Source of the DNA: Glaciecola sp. 33A
Lineage (GTDB): Bacteria; Pseudomonadota; Gammaproteobacteria; Enterobacterales; Alteromonadaceae
Direction of reading: 5' to 3'
DNA length: 64,000 nt
Assembly: GCF_002836745.1 (NCBI RefSeq)
Contig: NZ_PJAR01000039.1
Location: 62,001-126,000, forward strand
In this document: positions 39,038 through 48,475 of the stretch, piece after piece
Layout: every line of letters begins with the position of its first letter
Position numbering within the stretch: the stretch's first letter is position 1
Position numbers and translations under genes: made by a program
Notes under the pieces: generated by a model
The model's database searches: none
Told to the model about the DNA's origin: nothing
What the model saw: only the letters and a program-made list of their open reading frames with translations

Positions 39038-39583
39038 CTATTTAATCACTTTTAGGCTAGGTTTTTTAGATTTACCGGTGCTTTGCGTTACTGGTTTTTT
39101 AGCATCACTCACTTTACTTTCTCCTGCCAATGTTAGCTTTCCAGCTTGCACGGGCCTGGTGTCTGCTTTTTCGTCTAGTTTGACACTTTCCAGTTTTTTA
39201 ACAGGCTGTACAGAGGGCAAACCAGCGTCTGTGTGCGTGTTTTTTTCATATTCAGCTAACTCTTCTGGTGTTCGTGTAAATACAGTGCCCGCACCATTCT
39301 CGCGAGCATATACGGCACTAACAGCAATACTTGGAACAAACACTTGCATAGGCTGGCCGGAGAATCGCGCTTGAAACGCCACACCTTCAAGTCCTACATT
39401 TAAGTTTACACACGCACTGGGCGATATATTCAGAACAATTTGGCCGTCTTTTACAAACTGTCTAGGCACTTCTACACCCGGTAAATCAGCATCTACTACA
39501 ATGTAAGGGGTTAAACCGTTATCAACTATCCAGTCGCAAAAAGCGCGAAGCAAGTACGGTTGGTTGCTGGTCATATTGTCCAT
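39038..39583 (-). CDS. sspB: ClpXP protease specificity-enhancing factor
   Basis: Adaptor that delivers ssrA-tagged proteins to ClpXP. The N-terminal substrate-binding domain has NQPYLLRAFCDWIVDNGLTPYI, IVLNISPSACVNL and ARFSGQPMQVFVPSIAVSAVYAREN. After a long low-complexity linker the last residues KKPSLKVIK match the ClpX-docking tail (E. coli RPALRVVK). ATG 39583 is preceded by GAGAG; it follows sspA by 90 bases in the usual sspAB order. Confidence 0.94.
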   Translation of the reverse strand: MDNMTSNQPYLLRAFCDWIVDNGLTPYIVVDADLPGVEVPRQFVKDGQIVLNISPSACVNLNVGLEGVAFQARFSGQPMQVFVPSIAVSAVYARENGAGTVFTRTPEELAEYEKNTHTDAGLPSVQPVKKLESVKLDEKADTRPVQAGKLTLAGESKVSDAKKPVTQSTGKSKKPSLKVIK

Positions 39584-39673
39584 TAATGCTCTCAAATTAT
39601 TGTCAAACGAAAGTTATTGAAAAGAATGACGTAAGTATGACCTATTAGTATAGGCCGTACTTACTGACTTAAC

Positions 39674-40306
39674 TTATAACGGATTATGAATTTCGCGTTC
39701 TTGGTCAGTCAACGAAGCCTTGAAAGAACCGCGTTCGAATATACGATTCATATAAGCCACGACGTCTTTGCTGCCGGCGCCACTTAAGGTGATATTTAAC
39801 GCAGGTAAACGCCATAAAAGGGGTGCTAAGTAGCAATCAACTAGACTAAACTCATCGCTCATGAAGTAAGCTTTTTCAGCAAAGATTGGACCCAAAGCGA
39901 GCAAAGATTCACGTAACTCAGTGCGTGCTTCATCAGCACCCGGTTCGTTGCGGAAAATTTTTGCAGCGAGCGCATACCAGTCATGTTCAATACGATGCAT
40001 CATCAAACGACTTTCGCCGCGAGATACAGGGTACACGGGCATTAATGGTGGATGGGGGAAGCGTTCGTCTAAATACTCCATAATAATATGCGATTTATAA
40101 AGTACTAACTCTCTATCAACTAGCGTTGGTACCGTACCGTACGGGTTCAGTTCTAATAAATCTTCACTTAGTTGAGTTGGGTCTAGATAGCTAATTTCTA
40201 CGCCTACACCTTTTTCCGCTAATACAATGCGTACTTGGTGACTATAAATATCAATATTGTCAGAAAACAACGTCATAATTGAGCGTTTGTTCGCGGCTAC
40301 AGCCAT
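39674..40306 (-). CDS. sspA: Stringent starvation protein A
   Basis: A 210-residue glutathione-transferase-fold protein that binds RNA polymerase. The thioredoxin-like N-terminus (IMTLFSDNIDIYSHQVRIVLAEKG, LNPYGTVPTLVDRELVLYKSHIIMEYLDERFPHPPL in segments) is followed by an all-helical domain ending ERGSFKASLTDQE. ATG 40306 has an excellent GGAGG seven to eight bases upstream; the frame continues to 40330, but that start lies over this site. Confidence 0.95.
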   Translation of the reverse strand: MAVAANKRSIMTLFSDNIDIYSHQVRIVLAEKGVGVEISYLDPTQLSEDLLELNPYGTVPTLVDRELVLYKSHIIMEYLDERFPHPPLMPVYPVSRGESRLMMHRIEHDWYALAAKIFRNEPGADEARTELRESLLALGPIFAEKAYFMSDEFSLVDCYLAPLLWRLPALNITLSGAGSKDVVAYMNRIFERGSFKASLTDQEREIHNPL

Positions 40307-40366
40307 TAAAACCTCCGAATTCTCTCTCAAAAAGAGAATTACAAAAAATAAACAGTTAAAAACACT

Positions 40367-40389
40367 AAAAGGGGCGCACTGCCCCTTTT
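40367..40389 (-). terminator. Rho-independent terminator of the petABC operon
   Basis: AAAAGGGGC/GCCCCTTTT stem with GCACT loop (extendable by one T-A pair), 24 bases after the petC stop; TTTT on the minus strand forms the end of the stem, followed by AGTGTTTTT. Confidence 0.85.
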
Positions 40390-40412
40390 ATTTTATCACT
40401 AGAGGTAAGTCG

Positions 40413-41147
40413 TTATTTTTTAACGTCTTTCCAATAATCTTTCTTGAGAAAATAGGCAAATACAAAGAAGATGAGGATGAAAATCAACACCCCTTTACCT
40501 ATCCTTTCTGATTGCAATCTTGACGGTTCGCCAGTGTACTCTAGGAAGTTAACCAAATCTAAAATAGTTTCATCATATTCGTCGGTTGTGAGTTTACCAT
40601 CACCATCGGTGCGCAAACCCACACTGACTTCCTTCATATCACCATCGATCATCTTCATTTCAGTCGCTAATCTTGGCGTTCCTTGCAAATCTTGGAGCAC
40701 GTGAGGCATACCCGCATTAGGGAATGCCAAATTATTAACACCAAATGGTCTACTCTCATCGACATAAAAAGTGCGTAAGTAGGTGTAAATCCAATCAGCG
40801 CCGCGTACACGAGCAACCAAACTTAAATCAGGTGGCGCAGCACCAAACCATGTGGCTGAGTCGTCTTCTGGCATTGTAGAAGTAATATAGTCGCTCACCT
40901 TTTCACCGGTGAAGCGCAAATACTTATCACCTAATTCGTCCGGCACTCCAATATCTTGAAAAGTACGCTGGTACCTTTGATATTGCATTTGGTGACAACC
41001 CAAACAATAGTTCATGAAGGTTTGAGCACCACGCTGTAACGATGCCTGATCGCTCAAATCAATATCTGCATGGTCATTCGGATACTCCCCCCCAGCAGCA
41101 AATGCGAAGGTCGGCACTAGCAATAAAACAGCAAACCATTTCTTCAT
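40413..41147 (-). CDS. petC: Cytochrome c1 of the bc1 complex
   Basis: Membrane-anchored c-type cytochrome. It has a signal peptide (WFAVLLLVPTFAFAAGG), the heme-binding CLGCH motif near residue 51, the axial Met region (NAGMPHVL) and a C-terminal membrane anchor (GKGVLIFILIFFVFAYFL). It transfers electrons from the Rieske protein to soluble cytochrome c. 244 residues. The ATG overlaps the petB stop by 4 bases; last gene of petABC. Confidence 0.96.
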   Translation of the reverse strand: MKKWFAVLLLVPTFAFAAGGEYPNDHADIDLSDQASLQRGAQTFMNYCLGCHQMQYQRYQRTFQDIGVPDELGDKYLRFTGEKVSDYITSTMPEDDSATWFGAAPPDLSLVARVRGADWIYTYLRTFYVDESRPFGVNNLAFPNAGMPHVLQDLQGTPRLATEMKMIDGDMKEVSVGLRTDGDGKLTTDEYDETILDLVNFLEYTGEPSRLQSERIGKGVLIFILIFFVFAYFLKKDYWKDVKK

Positions 41148-42412
41148 AGTGTGATCCTCGCAGGTACCGGTTTGGTTTTTTCTTTACCCGAATAGATCCA
41201 GAGTAAAACAAAGAAACCAAAGTACATAATCGTTGCAATTTGTGAGGCAATAATTTTCCAATTCTCTTGTGGCGTGCCTCCCAGATAACCTAAGAATACG
41301 AACACTGCTGTGAACACAAGTAAATTAACTCTATGCAAACCGCATCTATAACGCCATGACCTTACTTTGCCACGATCAATCCAAGGCAATGCAAAGAGCA
41401 CAGCAATCGCACCAAACATTGTTAACACACCGAATAATTTGTCCGGTACCGCTTTCAAAATTGCATAGTACGGCGTGAAATACCACACTGGAAATATATG
41501 TGCTGGTGTCTTATATGGGTTCGCGACTTCAAAGTTTGGATGCTCTAAGAAATAGCCACCCATCTCAGGCATGAAGAACATAATGAAACAGAAACCAAAC
41601 AAGAATACACTAAATGCCACCAAGTCTTTCAACACGATGTGTGGAAAAAACGGCACAACGTCGTCAATAATGTCGTATTTGTCTGTGTAGTATTCATGGA
41701 TTTTATACACAGTTTTATCTTCTTCAGCTAATGACCCTTTCTTGTGCTTAATATTTACACCATCGGGGTTGTTAGAACCCACTTCATGCAATGCGATAAT
41801 GTGTAAAAAAACCAAGATAACAATAACCAGTGGCAATGCAATTACATGCAATGCAAAGAATCTATTCAGCGTTGCACCAGAGATAACGTAGTCACCTTGG
41901 ATCCATTCGACTAAATCAGGCCCAATGACGGGGATAGCACTAAATAAAGATACAATAACCTGAGCACCCCAGTAGGACATTTGTCCCCATGGTAATACGT
42001 AACCCATAAAGGCTTCAGCCATCAGCGCTAGGTAAATTAACATACCAAAGACCCATAATAGCTCGCGCGGTTTTTGATAAGAGCCATACATCATGCCTCT
42101 AAACATGTGCAGATAAACGACGATGAAAAAGGCTGAAGCACCTGTACTGTGCATATAACGGATCAGCCAGCCATAGTTAACTTCACGCATAATATATTCA
42201 ACAGAAGCAAAAGCGCGCTCTGCAGATGGCTCGTAGCTCATCGTAAGCCAAATACCGGTCACGATTTGGTTAACGAGCACAATCGTCGCCAAGAAACCGA
42301 AAATATACCAAAAATTCATATTTTTGGGCGCTGGATATTGAATTGCGTGCATATTTGCAACACGCATTACAGGAATTCGTTGTTCAATCCAGCTCATAAA
42401 TGCATTCATCAC
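41144..42412 (-). CDS. petB: Cytochrome b of the bc1 complex
   Basis: A 422-residue membrane subunit with both heme b sites and the quinol/quinone sites. Seen are WYIFGFLATIVLVNQIVTG, MHSTGASAFFIVVYLHMFRGM (heme His), GYVLPWGQMSYWGAQV, FALHVIALPLVIVILVFLHI (heme His) and the Qo motif variant PVWYFTPYYAIL. The C-terminal third covers the final helices. It overlaps petA and petC by 4 bases at each end, so the three subunits are translationally coupled. Confidence 0.97.
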   Translation of the reverse strand: MMNAFMSWIEQRIPVMRVANMHAIQYPAPKNMNFWYIFGFLATIVLVNQIVTGIWLTMSYEPSAERAFASVEYIMREVNYGWLIRYMHSTGASAFFIVVYLHMFRGMMYGSYQKPRELLWVFGMLIYLALMAEAFMGYVLPWGQMSYWGAQVIVSLFSAIPVIGPDLVEWIQGDYVISGATLNRFFALHVIALPLVIVILVFLHIIALHEVGSNNPDGVNIKHKKGSLAEEDKTVYKIHEYYTDKYDIIDDVVPFFPHIVLKDLVAFSVFLFGFCFIMFFMPEMGGYFLEHPNFEVANPYKTPAHIFPVWYFTPYYAILKAVPDKLFGVLTMFGAIAVLFALPWIDRGKVRSWRYRCGLHRVNLLVFTAVFVFLGYLGGTPQENWKIIASQIATIMYFGFFVLLWIYSGKEKTKPVPARITL

Positions 42413-43044
42413 ACAACCTCCGCTTCTGAGCCGATAATAACCGTATTGTCATCAACATACTGATATGGCGGCACAACCAAATTCAATGGTGCCGGAACGC
42501 CTTGGAAGACACGTCCAGCCATATCAAACTTAGAACCATGACAAGGACAAAAGAAACCCTCTGCAACACCTTCAGCGTACTCTTCAAAAGAACCATCAAC
42601 TAAATGCTGTGGAGAACAACCAAGGTGAGTGCAAATACCGACGAGTATTAAATACTCTGATTTTAGCGAGCGGTATTGGTTTTGAGCAAACGCCGGTTGT
42701 TGTTCCGTTTCAGAGTTGGGGTCACGAAGTTCGCCTTCATGAGCACTTAAACTTTTCAGAAGTTCTGGTGTTCTGCGTACTATCCATACTGGCTTGCCGC
42801 GCCATTTAACACGAATCATTTGGCCGAGTTGGATTGCACTGATATCTACTTGTACATCAGCACCAGCCGCTTTAGCTTTTGCACTTGGTTGCCAAGAGGC
42901 AACAAAAGGAACTGCAGCACCTACAGCACCAATCGCACCAACAACACATGTACCAACAGTTAAAAACTTGCGACGGTCGCTGCTTTTCGGCTGTTCGTTA
43001 TTTGTTGCTGATTCATTGGTATCTACTGATACATCGCTCATCAA
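42409..43044 (-). CDS. petA: Rieske iron-sulfur subunit of the bc1 complex
   Basis: A 211-residue protein with a Tat-type anchor (DRRKFLTVGTCVVGAIGAVG) and the [2Fe-2S] ligands in CTHLGCSP and CPCHGSKFDMAG. It accepts electrons from quinol at the Qo site and passes them to cytochrome c1. GGAG lies eight bases before ATG 43044; a second Met follows immediately. First gene of petABC, located next to sspA on one side and rpsI-rplM on the other, the common gammaproteobacterial order. Confidence 0.97.
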   Translation of the reverse strand: MMSDVSVDTNESATNNEQPKSSDRRKFLTVGTCVVGAIGAVGAAVPFVASWQPSAKAKAAGADVQVDISAIQLGQMIRVKWRGKPVWIVRRTPELLKSLSAHEGELRDPNSETEQQPAFAQNQYRSLKSEYLILVGICTHLGCSPQHLVDGSFEEYAEGVAEGFFCPCHGSKFDMAGRVFQGVPAPLNLVVPPYQYVDDNTVIIGSEAEVV

Positions 43045-43316
43045 CTTTTCTCCGGGGTTGGAATGACAGGTTTCAATAATAGCTTCAAGCTTAATATTGG
43101 TTTACATGCAACCAAGATCAAACTGTTATTCGTAATCGGAAACGTTCGATTATAATTAGCAGGGTATTTTAAAAGAAAACCCTTAACAAACACAAGGTTT
43201 TAGTAAGAAAATTTGATTGTTTTTAGCGTTATAAGTCAAGAAATCACTACAACAAGTAAATATACTTATATATCGACTAAAATTAGTAGGACGACATGAT
43301 TTTTTAAGTAAAAATA
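43045..43316. other. Spacer carrying the petABC promoter region
   Basis: AT-rich, no gene. Together with the rpsI terminator it separates rpsI from petA by 317 bases. The petABC promoter should lie here; no hexamer pair is convincing enough to place. Confidence 0.45.
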
Positions 43317-43342
43317 AAAAACCCAGCCGAAGCTGGGTTTTT
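43317..43342 (-). terminator. Rho-independent terminator of rplM-rpsI
   Basis: Perfect 11-bp stem AAAAACCCAGC/GCTGGGTTTTT. On the transcribed minus strand the loop is TTCG closed by C-G, the very stable UUCG tetraloop, followed by a T-rich tract. It lies 19 bases after the rpsI stop. Confidence 0.92.
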
Positions 43343-43361
43343 AAAACACGTATCGAACTGA

Positions 43362-43754
43362 TTAACGTTTTGAGAATTGTGGACGCTTACGCGCTTTGTG
43401 TAAACCCACTTTCTTACGTTCAACTTTACGCGCATCACGTGTTACGAAACCGGCTTTGCGTAGCGCAGGACGCAACGTTTCATCGAATTCCATAAGTGCA
43501 CGAGTAATACCGTGGCGTATTGCGCCAGCTTGTCCACTAATACCACCACCAGAAACGGTAACGTATAAGTCGAATTTTTCAGTCATTTCAACAAGTTCTA
43601 ATGGTTGCTTAACTATCATAACTGCAGTTTCGCGACCAAAGAAAACGTCTAATGGCTTCTGGTTTACAATGATGTTACCAGAACCCGGACGAAGAAAAAC
43701 GCGAGCTGTTGAGCTTTTGCGACGGCCAGTGCCGTAATATTGAGTATCTGCCAT
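43362..43754 (-). CDS. rpsI: 30S ribosomal protein S9
   Basis: 130 residues, the normal size. Seen are [40 protein letters not shown] and the basic tail ending QFSKR, which reaches the P-site tRNA in the ribosome. It follows rplM by 12 bases as in other bacteria. Confidence 0.98.
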   Translation of the reverse strand: MADTQYYGTGRRKSSTARVFLRPGSGNIIVNQKPLDVFFGRETAVMIVKQPLELVEMTEKFDLYVTVSGGGISGQAGAIRHGITRALMEFDETLRPALRKAGFVTRDARKVERKKVGLHKARKRPQFSKR

Positions 43755-43766
43755 TTTGCTCGCTCC

Positions 43767-44195
43767 TTAAATGTCCAGTGATTGTGGCTGTTGTGCAGCA
43801 TGCGTATGCTCTGGACCAGCAAAAACTTTCATTTTGCGGAACATAGCACGACCTAGTGGGCCTTTTGGAAGCATACCTTTGACCGCTTTTTCAATAACCA
43901 TTTCTGGCTTCTTTTGAATTAGCTGTTCAAAGGTAGCTTCTTTCAAGCCACCTGGATAACCGGAGTGAGAGTAGTATATTTTACCCTTCGCTTTGTTTCC
44001 TGTTACCGTAATTTTTTCTGCATTAACTACAACAATGTAATCACCAGTATCCACATGAGGAGTGTACTCTGGTTTATGCTTACCGCGCAGTCTTAGCGCG
44101 ATTTCAGCCGCAAAGCGGCCTAAAGTTTTGTCTGCAGCGTCAACCACATACCAGTCGCGTTCTACGCTTTCTGGCTTTGCAACAAAAGTTTTCAT
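43767..44195 (-). CDS. rplM: 50S ribosomal protein L13
   Basis: 142 residues from ATG 44195, matching E. coli L13. Seen are [44 protein letters not shown] (in segments), YSHSGYPGG and [12 protein letters not shown]. The frame extends five codons upstream to 44210, but the 44195 start is the family start and has GGGTGA before it. The preceding transcript leader is structured and may be the autoregulatory site. Confidence 0.97.
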   Translation of the reverse strand: MKTFVAKPESVERDWYVVDAADKTLGRFAAEIALRLRGKHKPEYTPHVDTGDYIVVVNAEKITVTGNKAKGKIYYSHSGYPGGLKEATFEQLIQKKPEMVIEKAVKGMLPKGPLGRAMFRKMKVFAGPEHTHAAQQPQSLDI

Positions 44196-44277
44196 GTATT
44201 CGTCACCCAAAATTATTAGTTAAGTTCACTGTCAAGCAGTCTAATACTGCTTAAAGTGCAATTATATCAACCTGTTA

Positions 44278-44336
44278 GCCCCTTCGAGCCGGTCAATCTA
44301 CCACCTTCCCAAAGGTGGGTGCAACTGGGCAGGGGC
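44278..44336 (-). promoter_or_regulatory. Structured rplM leader, possible L13 autoregulatory element
   Basis: On the minus strand an outer helix GCCCCT (44336-44331) pairs with AGGGGC (44283-44278). It encloses a 7-bp hairpin (44301-44307 with 44312-44318, loop of four). The element lies 83 bases before the rplM start and just downstream of a -10-like TATAAT (44340-44345, preceded by TG). L13 is known to repress its own operon in E. coli; that this leader does so here is inference. Confidence 0.45.
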
Positions 44337-44421
44337 CAAATTATACAGACTTTAGCGTAAAAGCGAAGTATTTTTCGGCTTTTTCTAAAATAGTGTGTCA
44401 CCAAGGGTTACATATTTTGCT

Positions 44422-44844
44422 TTAGGTCGCGGGATGTTGCGCTTCATTTAAGGTTTTCTTGGCTTTATCCCACAGTAGTTCTAAAGCGTCAATATGTAGG
44501 CTTGTTAACTCGAGATCCTCATTCGCAGCGAATTTCTGCACCAATGAAAAACGTTTGCTGAATTTTTCATTGGCTTTTTTTAGCGCCACGTCTGGATTAA
44601 CCTCAAGATGACGAGATAAATTGACAATCGCAAAGAATAAATCACCTATCTCATCTTCTATTTTATCTTGCTGTCGTTGCTGGGCATAAACCTCAGCCTT
44701 AACTTCTTCAATTTCTTCAAGTACTTTATCAAACACCGGAGCAACCTCGGGCCAATCAAAACCCAGCTTTGCGCATTCAAGTTGAGTATTCAACGCTTTT
44801 TGCAAAAGACTCTGCGGAATGCTTTTAATCGCGTCATTTGACAT
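44422..44844 (-). CDS. mazG: Half-length MazG-type NTP pyrophosphohydrolase
   Basis: A 140-residue protein matching only the C-terminal half (about residues 125-263) of E. coli MazG. It shows ECAKLGFDWPEVAPVFDKVLEEIEEV, then DKIEDEIGDLFFAIVNLSRHL with the EExxE/ExxD metal-binding helices, and KKANEKFSKRF. In two-domain MazG the C-terminal domain holds the catalytic centre, so activity on (d)NTPs is plausible. The N-terminal domain is absent: only 44 bases separate the start from relA. No strong ribosome binding site is seen. Confidence 0.85.
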   Translation of the reverse strand: MSNDAIKSIPQSLLQKALNTQLECAKLGFDWPEVAPVFDKVLEEIEEVKAEVYAQQRQQDKIEDEIGDLFFAIVNLSRHLEVNPDVALKKANEKFSKRFSLVQKFAANEDLELTSLHIDALELLWDKAKKTLNEAQHPAT

Positions 44845-44888
44845 TATTAGGACTTAATTTGTTTGTGTATTGGCTAAGTTGCTTCACG

Positions 44889-47036
44889 TTAATCTCTGGC
44901 TACGTCGTTAACATCGGGTAATTGTTTTAATTTATCCACAACACGGGCTAAATTATCTGCGTCTATAACTTCAATAGTTAACTTTATAAGTGCTGAATTA
45001 TGGCTTTTGTTGCTCAAGCTATTGACACCAAGCAGGCCAACTTTTTCATTTGATAGTACCGTTGTGATATCTCTTAAAATGCCGGTTCTATCGTTACAAT
45101 AAACGTTAAGCTCTGTTTGAAAACTGGTTTGATGTTCAATTGCCCATGATACTTCTATCTGGCGTTCAGGATGCTGTTCTAATAAATTTGATAACTGAGC
45201 ACAGTTTTCCTTGTGTACGCTAACTCCCTTGCCCTGCGTGATATAGCCTAGAATAGACTCACCCGCAACAGGTTGGCAGCACTTTGCAATTTGGCTGAGT
45301 AAATTACCCACACCTTCGGCAATAATCGGCTCGCTACCTTTGCGTAACTTTGCTCGACGTGGCTTGATCGATATTTCAGCTGGTTGCGCCGGAGGTGGCC
45401 CGTGTTTCTGCAATAAAAAATGCACAACCGTCATTACACGGGTATCACCCACACCGATAGCTGCAAATAAATCATCAACCGAATTTGCATTGAATTTATC
45501 AACAGCGTCAGCCGCAAGTTTAATGGGGATGTCTACTTTTGAGAGTTCTCGCTCTAAGAGCTCTCTTCCGGCGTCGATATTCTTATCTTTGTCTTGTTTT
45601 TTAAAGAATGAATGGATGGTTGCTCTAGCACGTGCAGAATGCACATAACCTAAACCTGGGTGCATCCAATCTCGACTGGGAGAGGCATTTTTACCGGTCA
45701 GCACTTCTACCTGATCACCGCTTTGCAACTTGTAAGTAAAGGGCACGATACGCTTATTAACTTTAGCACCAATGCACCTATGGCCAACATTACTATGCAC
45801 ATAGTAGGCAAAATCTAGGGGTGATGAGCCCAGCGGCAAATCAATAACATCGCCCTTGGGAGTAAAAACATAAACTCGGTCGTCAAATACCTGACTACGG
45901 AGTTCTTCAACTAAATTACCCGATTCAGCCATTTCTTCTTGCCACTGAAGAATTTTGCGCAGCCAATTCAGACGTTCCTCTGAACCTGCAGCTTTGCCTG
46001 TTGCGCCTTCTTTGTACTTCCAGTGAGCAGCAACACCTAACTCCGCGTCTTGGTGCATTTGTTGCGTCCTGATTTGAATTTCCACTGACTTGCCTTGTGG
46101 ACCAACAATAACCGTATGAATACTTTGATAGCCATTTTGCTTAGGCGTCGCAATATAGTCGTCAAATTCTTTGGGAATATGTTTCCAAATAGTGTGCACT
46201 GTGCCTAACGCGGCATAACAATCTTGCAACCTATCAGCCACAATACGCAACGCACGAATATCAAACAACTCTTCAAAAGAAAGTTGTTTTTTCTGCATTT
46301 TTTTCCAAATACTGTAAATATGTTTGGGCCGACCAATGACTTCCGCTTTAATGTTCTGGTCGTCTAACAAGCCTTGTAGTTCTTGCACAATATCGATAAT
46401 GTATTGTTCACGATCAATGCGTTTTTCATCTAGCATTTCTGCTATACGCTTGTAGGTGTTTGGATGCAAATAGCGAAACGAAAGGTCTTCAAGTTCCCAT
46501 TTAAGCTGACCAATACCTAGCCTGTTAGCCAGCGGGGCATAAATACTCGAACATTCGTGGGCAACGATCACTCGAGTTTCTTCATCCGCTTCTTTTACGG
46601 AATGTAGGGTGCAAATACGTTCAGCCATTTTTATAACTACAGCGCGCACATCTTCCACCATACTTAACAACATACGACGCAGGTTGTTAACGTGACTTTC
46701 GTCTTGGCGATTACGAGATTGCAGCGTTTTAATGGCATCCATGCGACGAACACCTAAAATTAGCTCTTTAATTGGCATACCAAATTGATCTTCAATTTGA
46801 TCTTCCGATAATTCATGGATTTGGCAATATGGATAAATTAAAGCGGCTTGCAGTGTTTCATCATCCATATGAAGTTCGTGCAATATCTCAACCATCTCTT
46901 GACCGATCAAGAGATCATCTGGTTTATCTGAAATCTGACTTAGTTTTTTTTTGGTTTTTTCAGGTACATCTAGATCAGCCAACCATTGACTGAAGGTTGG
47001 GCGACTGGTCTGATGAACACTTCTTATTGATACCAT
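44889..47036 (-). CDS. relA: (p)ppGpp synthetase RelA
   Basis: Ribosome-associated alarmone synthetase of the stringent response. 715 residues. The N-terminal hydrolase-like domain is degenerate, lacking HDxxED (AALIYPYCQIHELSEDQIED), as in monofunctional RelA. The synthetase domain has SFEELFDIRALRIV, FDDYIATPKQNGYQSIHT and EIQIRTQQMHQDAELG. TGS (VYVFTPKGDVIDLPLGSSPL), a zinc-finger-type segment (IAKCCQPVAGESILGY) and a C-terminal ACT domain follow. It sits between rlmD and mazG, the conserved gammaproteobacterial order. Confidence 0.97.
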   Translation of the reverse strand: MVSIRSVHQTSRPTFSQWLADLDVPEKTKKKLSQISDKPDDLLIGQEMVEILHELHMDDETLQAALIYPYCQIHELSEDQIEDQFGMPIKELILGVRRMDAIKTLQSRNRQDESHVNNLRRMLLSMVEDVRAVVIKMAERICTLHSVKEADEETRVIVAHECSSIYAPLANRLGIGQLKWELEDLSFRYLHPNTYKRIAEMLDEKRIDREQYIIDIVQELQGLLDDQNIKAEVIGRPKHIYSIWKKMQKKQLSFEELFDIRALRIVADRLQDCYAALGTVHTIWKHIPKEFDDYIATPKQNGYQSIHTVIVGPQGKSVEIQIRTQQMHQDAELGVAAHWKYKEGATGKAAGSEERLNWLRKILQWQEEMAESGNLVEELRSQVFDDRVYVFTPKGDVIDLPLGSSPLDFAYYVHSNVGHRCIGAKVNKRIVPFTYKLQSGDQVEVLTGKNASPSRDWMHPGLGYVHSARARATIHSFFKKQDKDKNIDAGRELLERELSKVDIPIKLAADAVDKFNANSVDDLFAAIGVGDTRVMTVVHFLLQKHGPPPAQPAEISIKPRRAKLRKGSEPIIAEGVGNLLSQIAKCCQPVAGESILGYITQGKGVSVHKENCAQLSNLLEQHPERQIEVSWAIEHQTSFQTELNVYCNDRTGILRDITTVLSNEKVGLLGVNSLSNKSHNSALIKLTIEVIDADNLARVVDKLKQLPDVNDVARD

Positions 47037-47048
47037 GTATTTTGCACC

Positions 47049-48470
47049 CTACTTTGAGCTTATTAAAGCTACCATTTCAATATGCTTTGTAAAAGGGAAC
47101 ATATCAAGCGCTCTCATTTTTGTAATCTCGAATTCGCTGGGTAAAACGTCTATGTCTCTAGCGAAACTTGTGGGGTTGCAAGAAACATACAATATTTTTT
47201 TTGGCTTAAATACTGATATCGTGTTCATGATTGCCAATGCACCCGCACGCGACGGATCGACTATAAACAGCGCGCCTTGCGGTATATTAAGCGTTGTCTT
47301 TAACGCTAAATCGTTGAGGTCATAATGTTCGAAACGACAATTTTTTATGCCATTTAATTGTGCATTTTCTTCCGCTTGTTGCACCATTTCGGGCACACCT
47401 TCGACACCGATGACTTGTTTACAATATGGCGCTAACGCGAGCGCAAAGTTACCAACGCCTGAAAATAAGTCAACCACACAATCCTCTGAAGTCGGGTTTA
47501 ACCACTCTTTTGCGAGCGTCAACATCTGTTGATTTACGTGTTGATTAATTTGTATAAAGTTATTAGCAGTTACCGCTAAGTTTAAACCCGGATCGTCCGA
47601 AATAGTGAATATAGAATTTAAAACAGGACTTATTACCACATCACTGTCTCCGCTAGAAGCTCCTAATGCGGTGATGTTTACTAACTTTGAGGCCGTAGAT
47701 TCGATCATGTACTGCGTTCCCGAAGACGCTTGTTCGAGCACCAGCATTTGGACTGACTCGGTATTCAAGCTTTTGGTCAAATGCAAGCATACTTGGGATC
47801 TTTGGGCACCTTCTGTTAGCGTGATATGACCTATAGAAGAAGCATTAGGCAGACGTTTAATGACAGTAACTAAGCGTTCATAAACGCTTTGTAATGACTC
47901 GGCTAGCACTGCGCATTTAGGTATATCGACAACTTTATTCGATTTCTCTTGCCGAAAGCCTATTTTAATCTCATTTGAATTTCGTGCATCAATAGCGACA
48001 CGAGCACGGCGCCGATACCCGTAATGATTATCAGCAATATCCGACTTAATCACCTCTTCCCATTCGCACCGTTCAAGTCTTGTTGGAGGGATGACCTTGT
48101 TTAAGTAACTTTGCAGACTTGTCTGTTTGGCTTCAATCAAATAATCTGCATCAAAAGCCTGATGAGAGCAGCCTCCACACTCACTTACATAGGGACAAAA
48201 AGCCTTAACACGGGCCGACTCGTGTCCTTGCAGCACTTTGACTATTTTGCCATGCCATACTTTTTGCTTTTTTGAGAGTATCAATACTCGGTACAATTCA
48301 CCAGGTATCGAAGCAGGTACTACGATGATCGGTTGGTGAGATAAAAGGATCCCATTAGCATTATGATCGATGACATCGACTGACATCTCAATGGTCTCAT
48401 GACAACTCTGTTCTCGAGCTCGATTTTTACCTAATGGCGATTGTTTCTTTGCTTTAAAAAATTGAACCAC
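47049..48470 (-). CDS. rlmD: 23S rRNA (uracil1939-C5)-methyltransferase
   Basis: 473-residue RNA m5U methyltransferase. The N-terminal TRAM domain is followed by the iron-sulfur cluster cysteines (FCPYVSECGGCSHQ). The C-terminal methyltransferase domain has VDLFSGVGNFALALAP (SAM site), VDPSRAGA and the catalytic cysteine in YVSCNPTSFARDI. The start is GTG. The gene lies 12 bases upstream of relA and five bases after acpS, so acpS-rlmD-relA-mazG may share a transcript. Confidence 0.96.
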   Translation of the reverse strand: MVQFFKAKKQSPLGKNRAREQSCHETIEMSVDVIDHNANGILLSHQPIIVVPASIPGELYRVLILSKKQKVWHGKIVKVLQGHESARVKAFCPYVSECGGCSHQAFDADYLIEAKQTSLQSYLNKVIPPTRLERCEWEEVIKSDIADNHYGYRRRARVAIDARNSNEIKIGFRQEKSNKVVDIPKCAVLAESLQSVYERLVTVIKRLPNASSIGHITLTEGAQRSQVCLHLTKSLNTESVQMLVLEQASSGTQYMIESTASKLVNITALGASSGDSDVVISPVLNSIFTISDDPGLNLAVTANNFIQINQHVNQQMLTLAKEWLNPTSEDCVVDLFSGVGNFALALAPYCKQVIGVEGVPEMVQQAEENAQLNGIKNCRFEHYDLNDLALKTTLNIPQGALFIVDPSRAGALAIMNTISVFKPKKILYVSCNPTSFARDIDVLPSEFEITKMRALDMFPFTKHIEMVALISSK

Positions 48471-48475
48471 AATCG

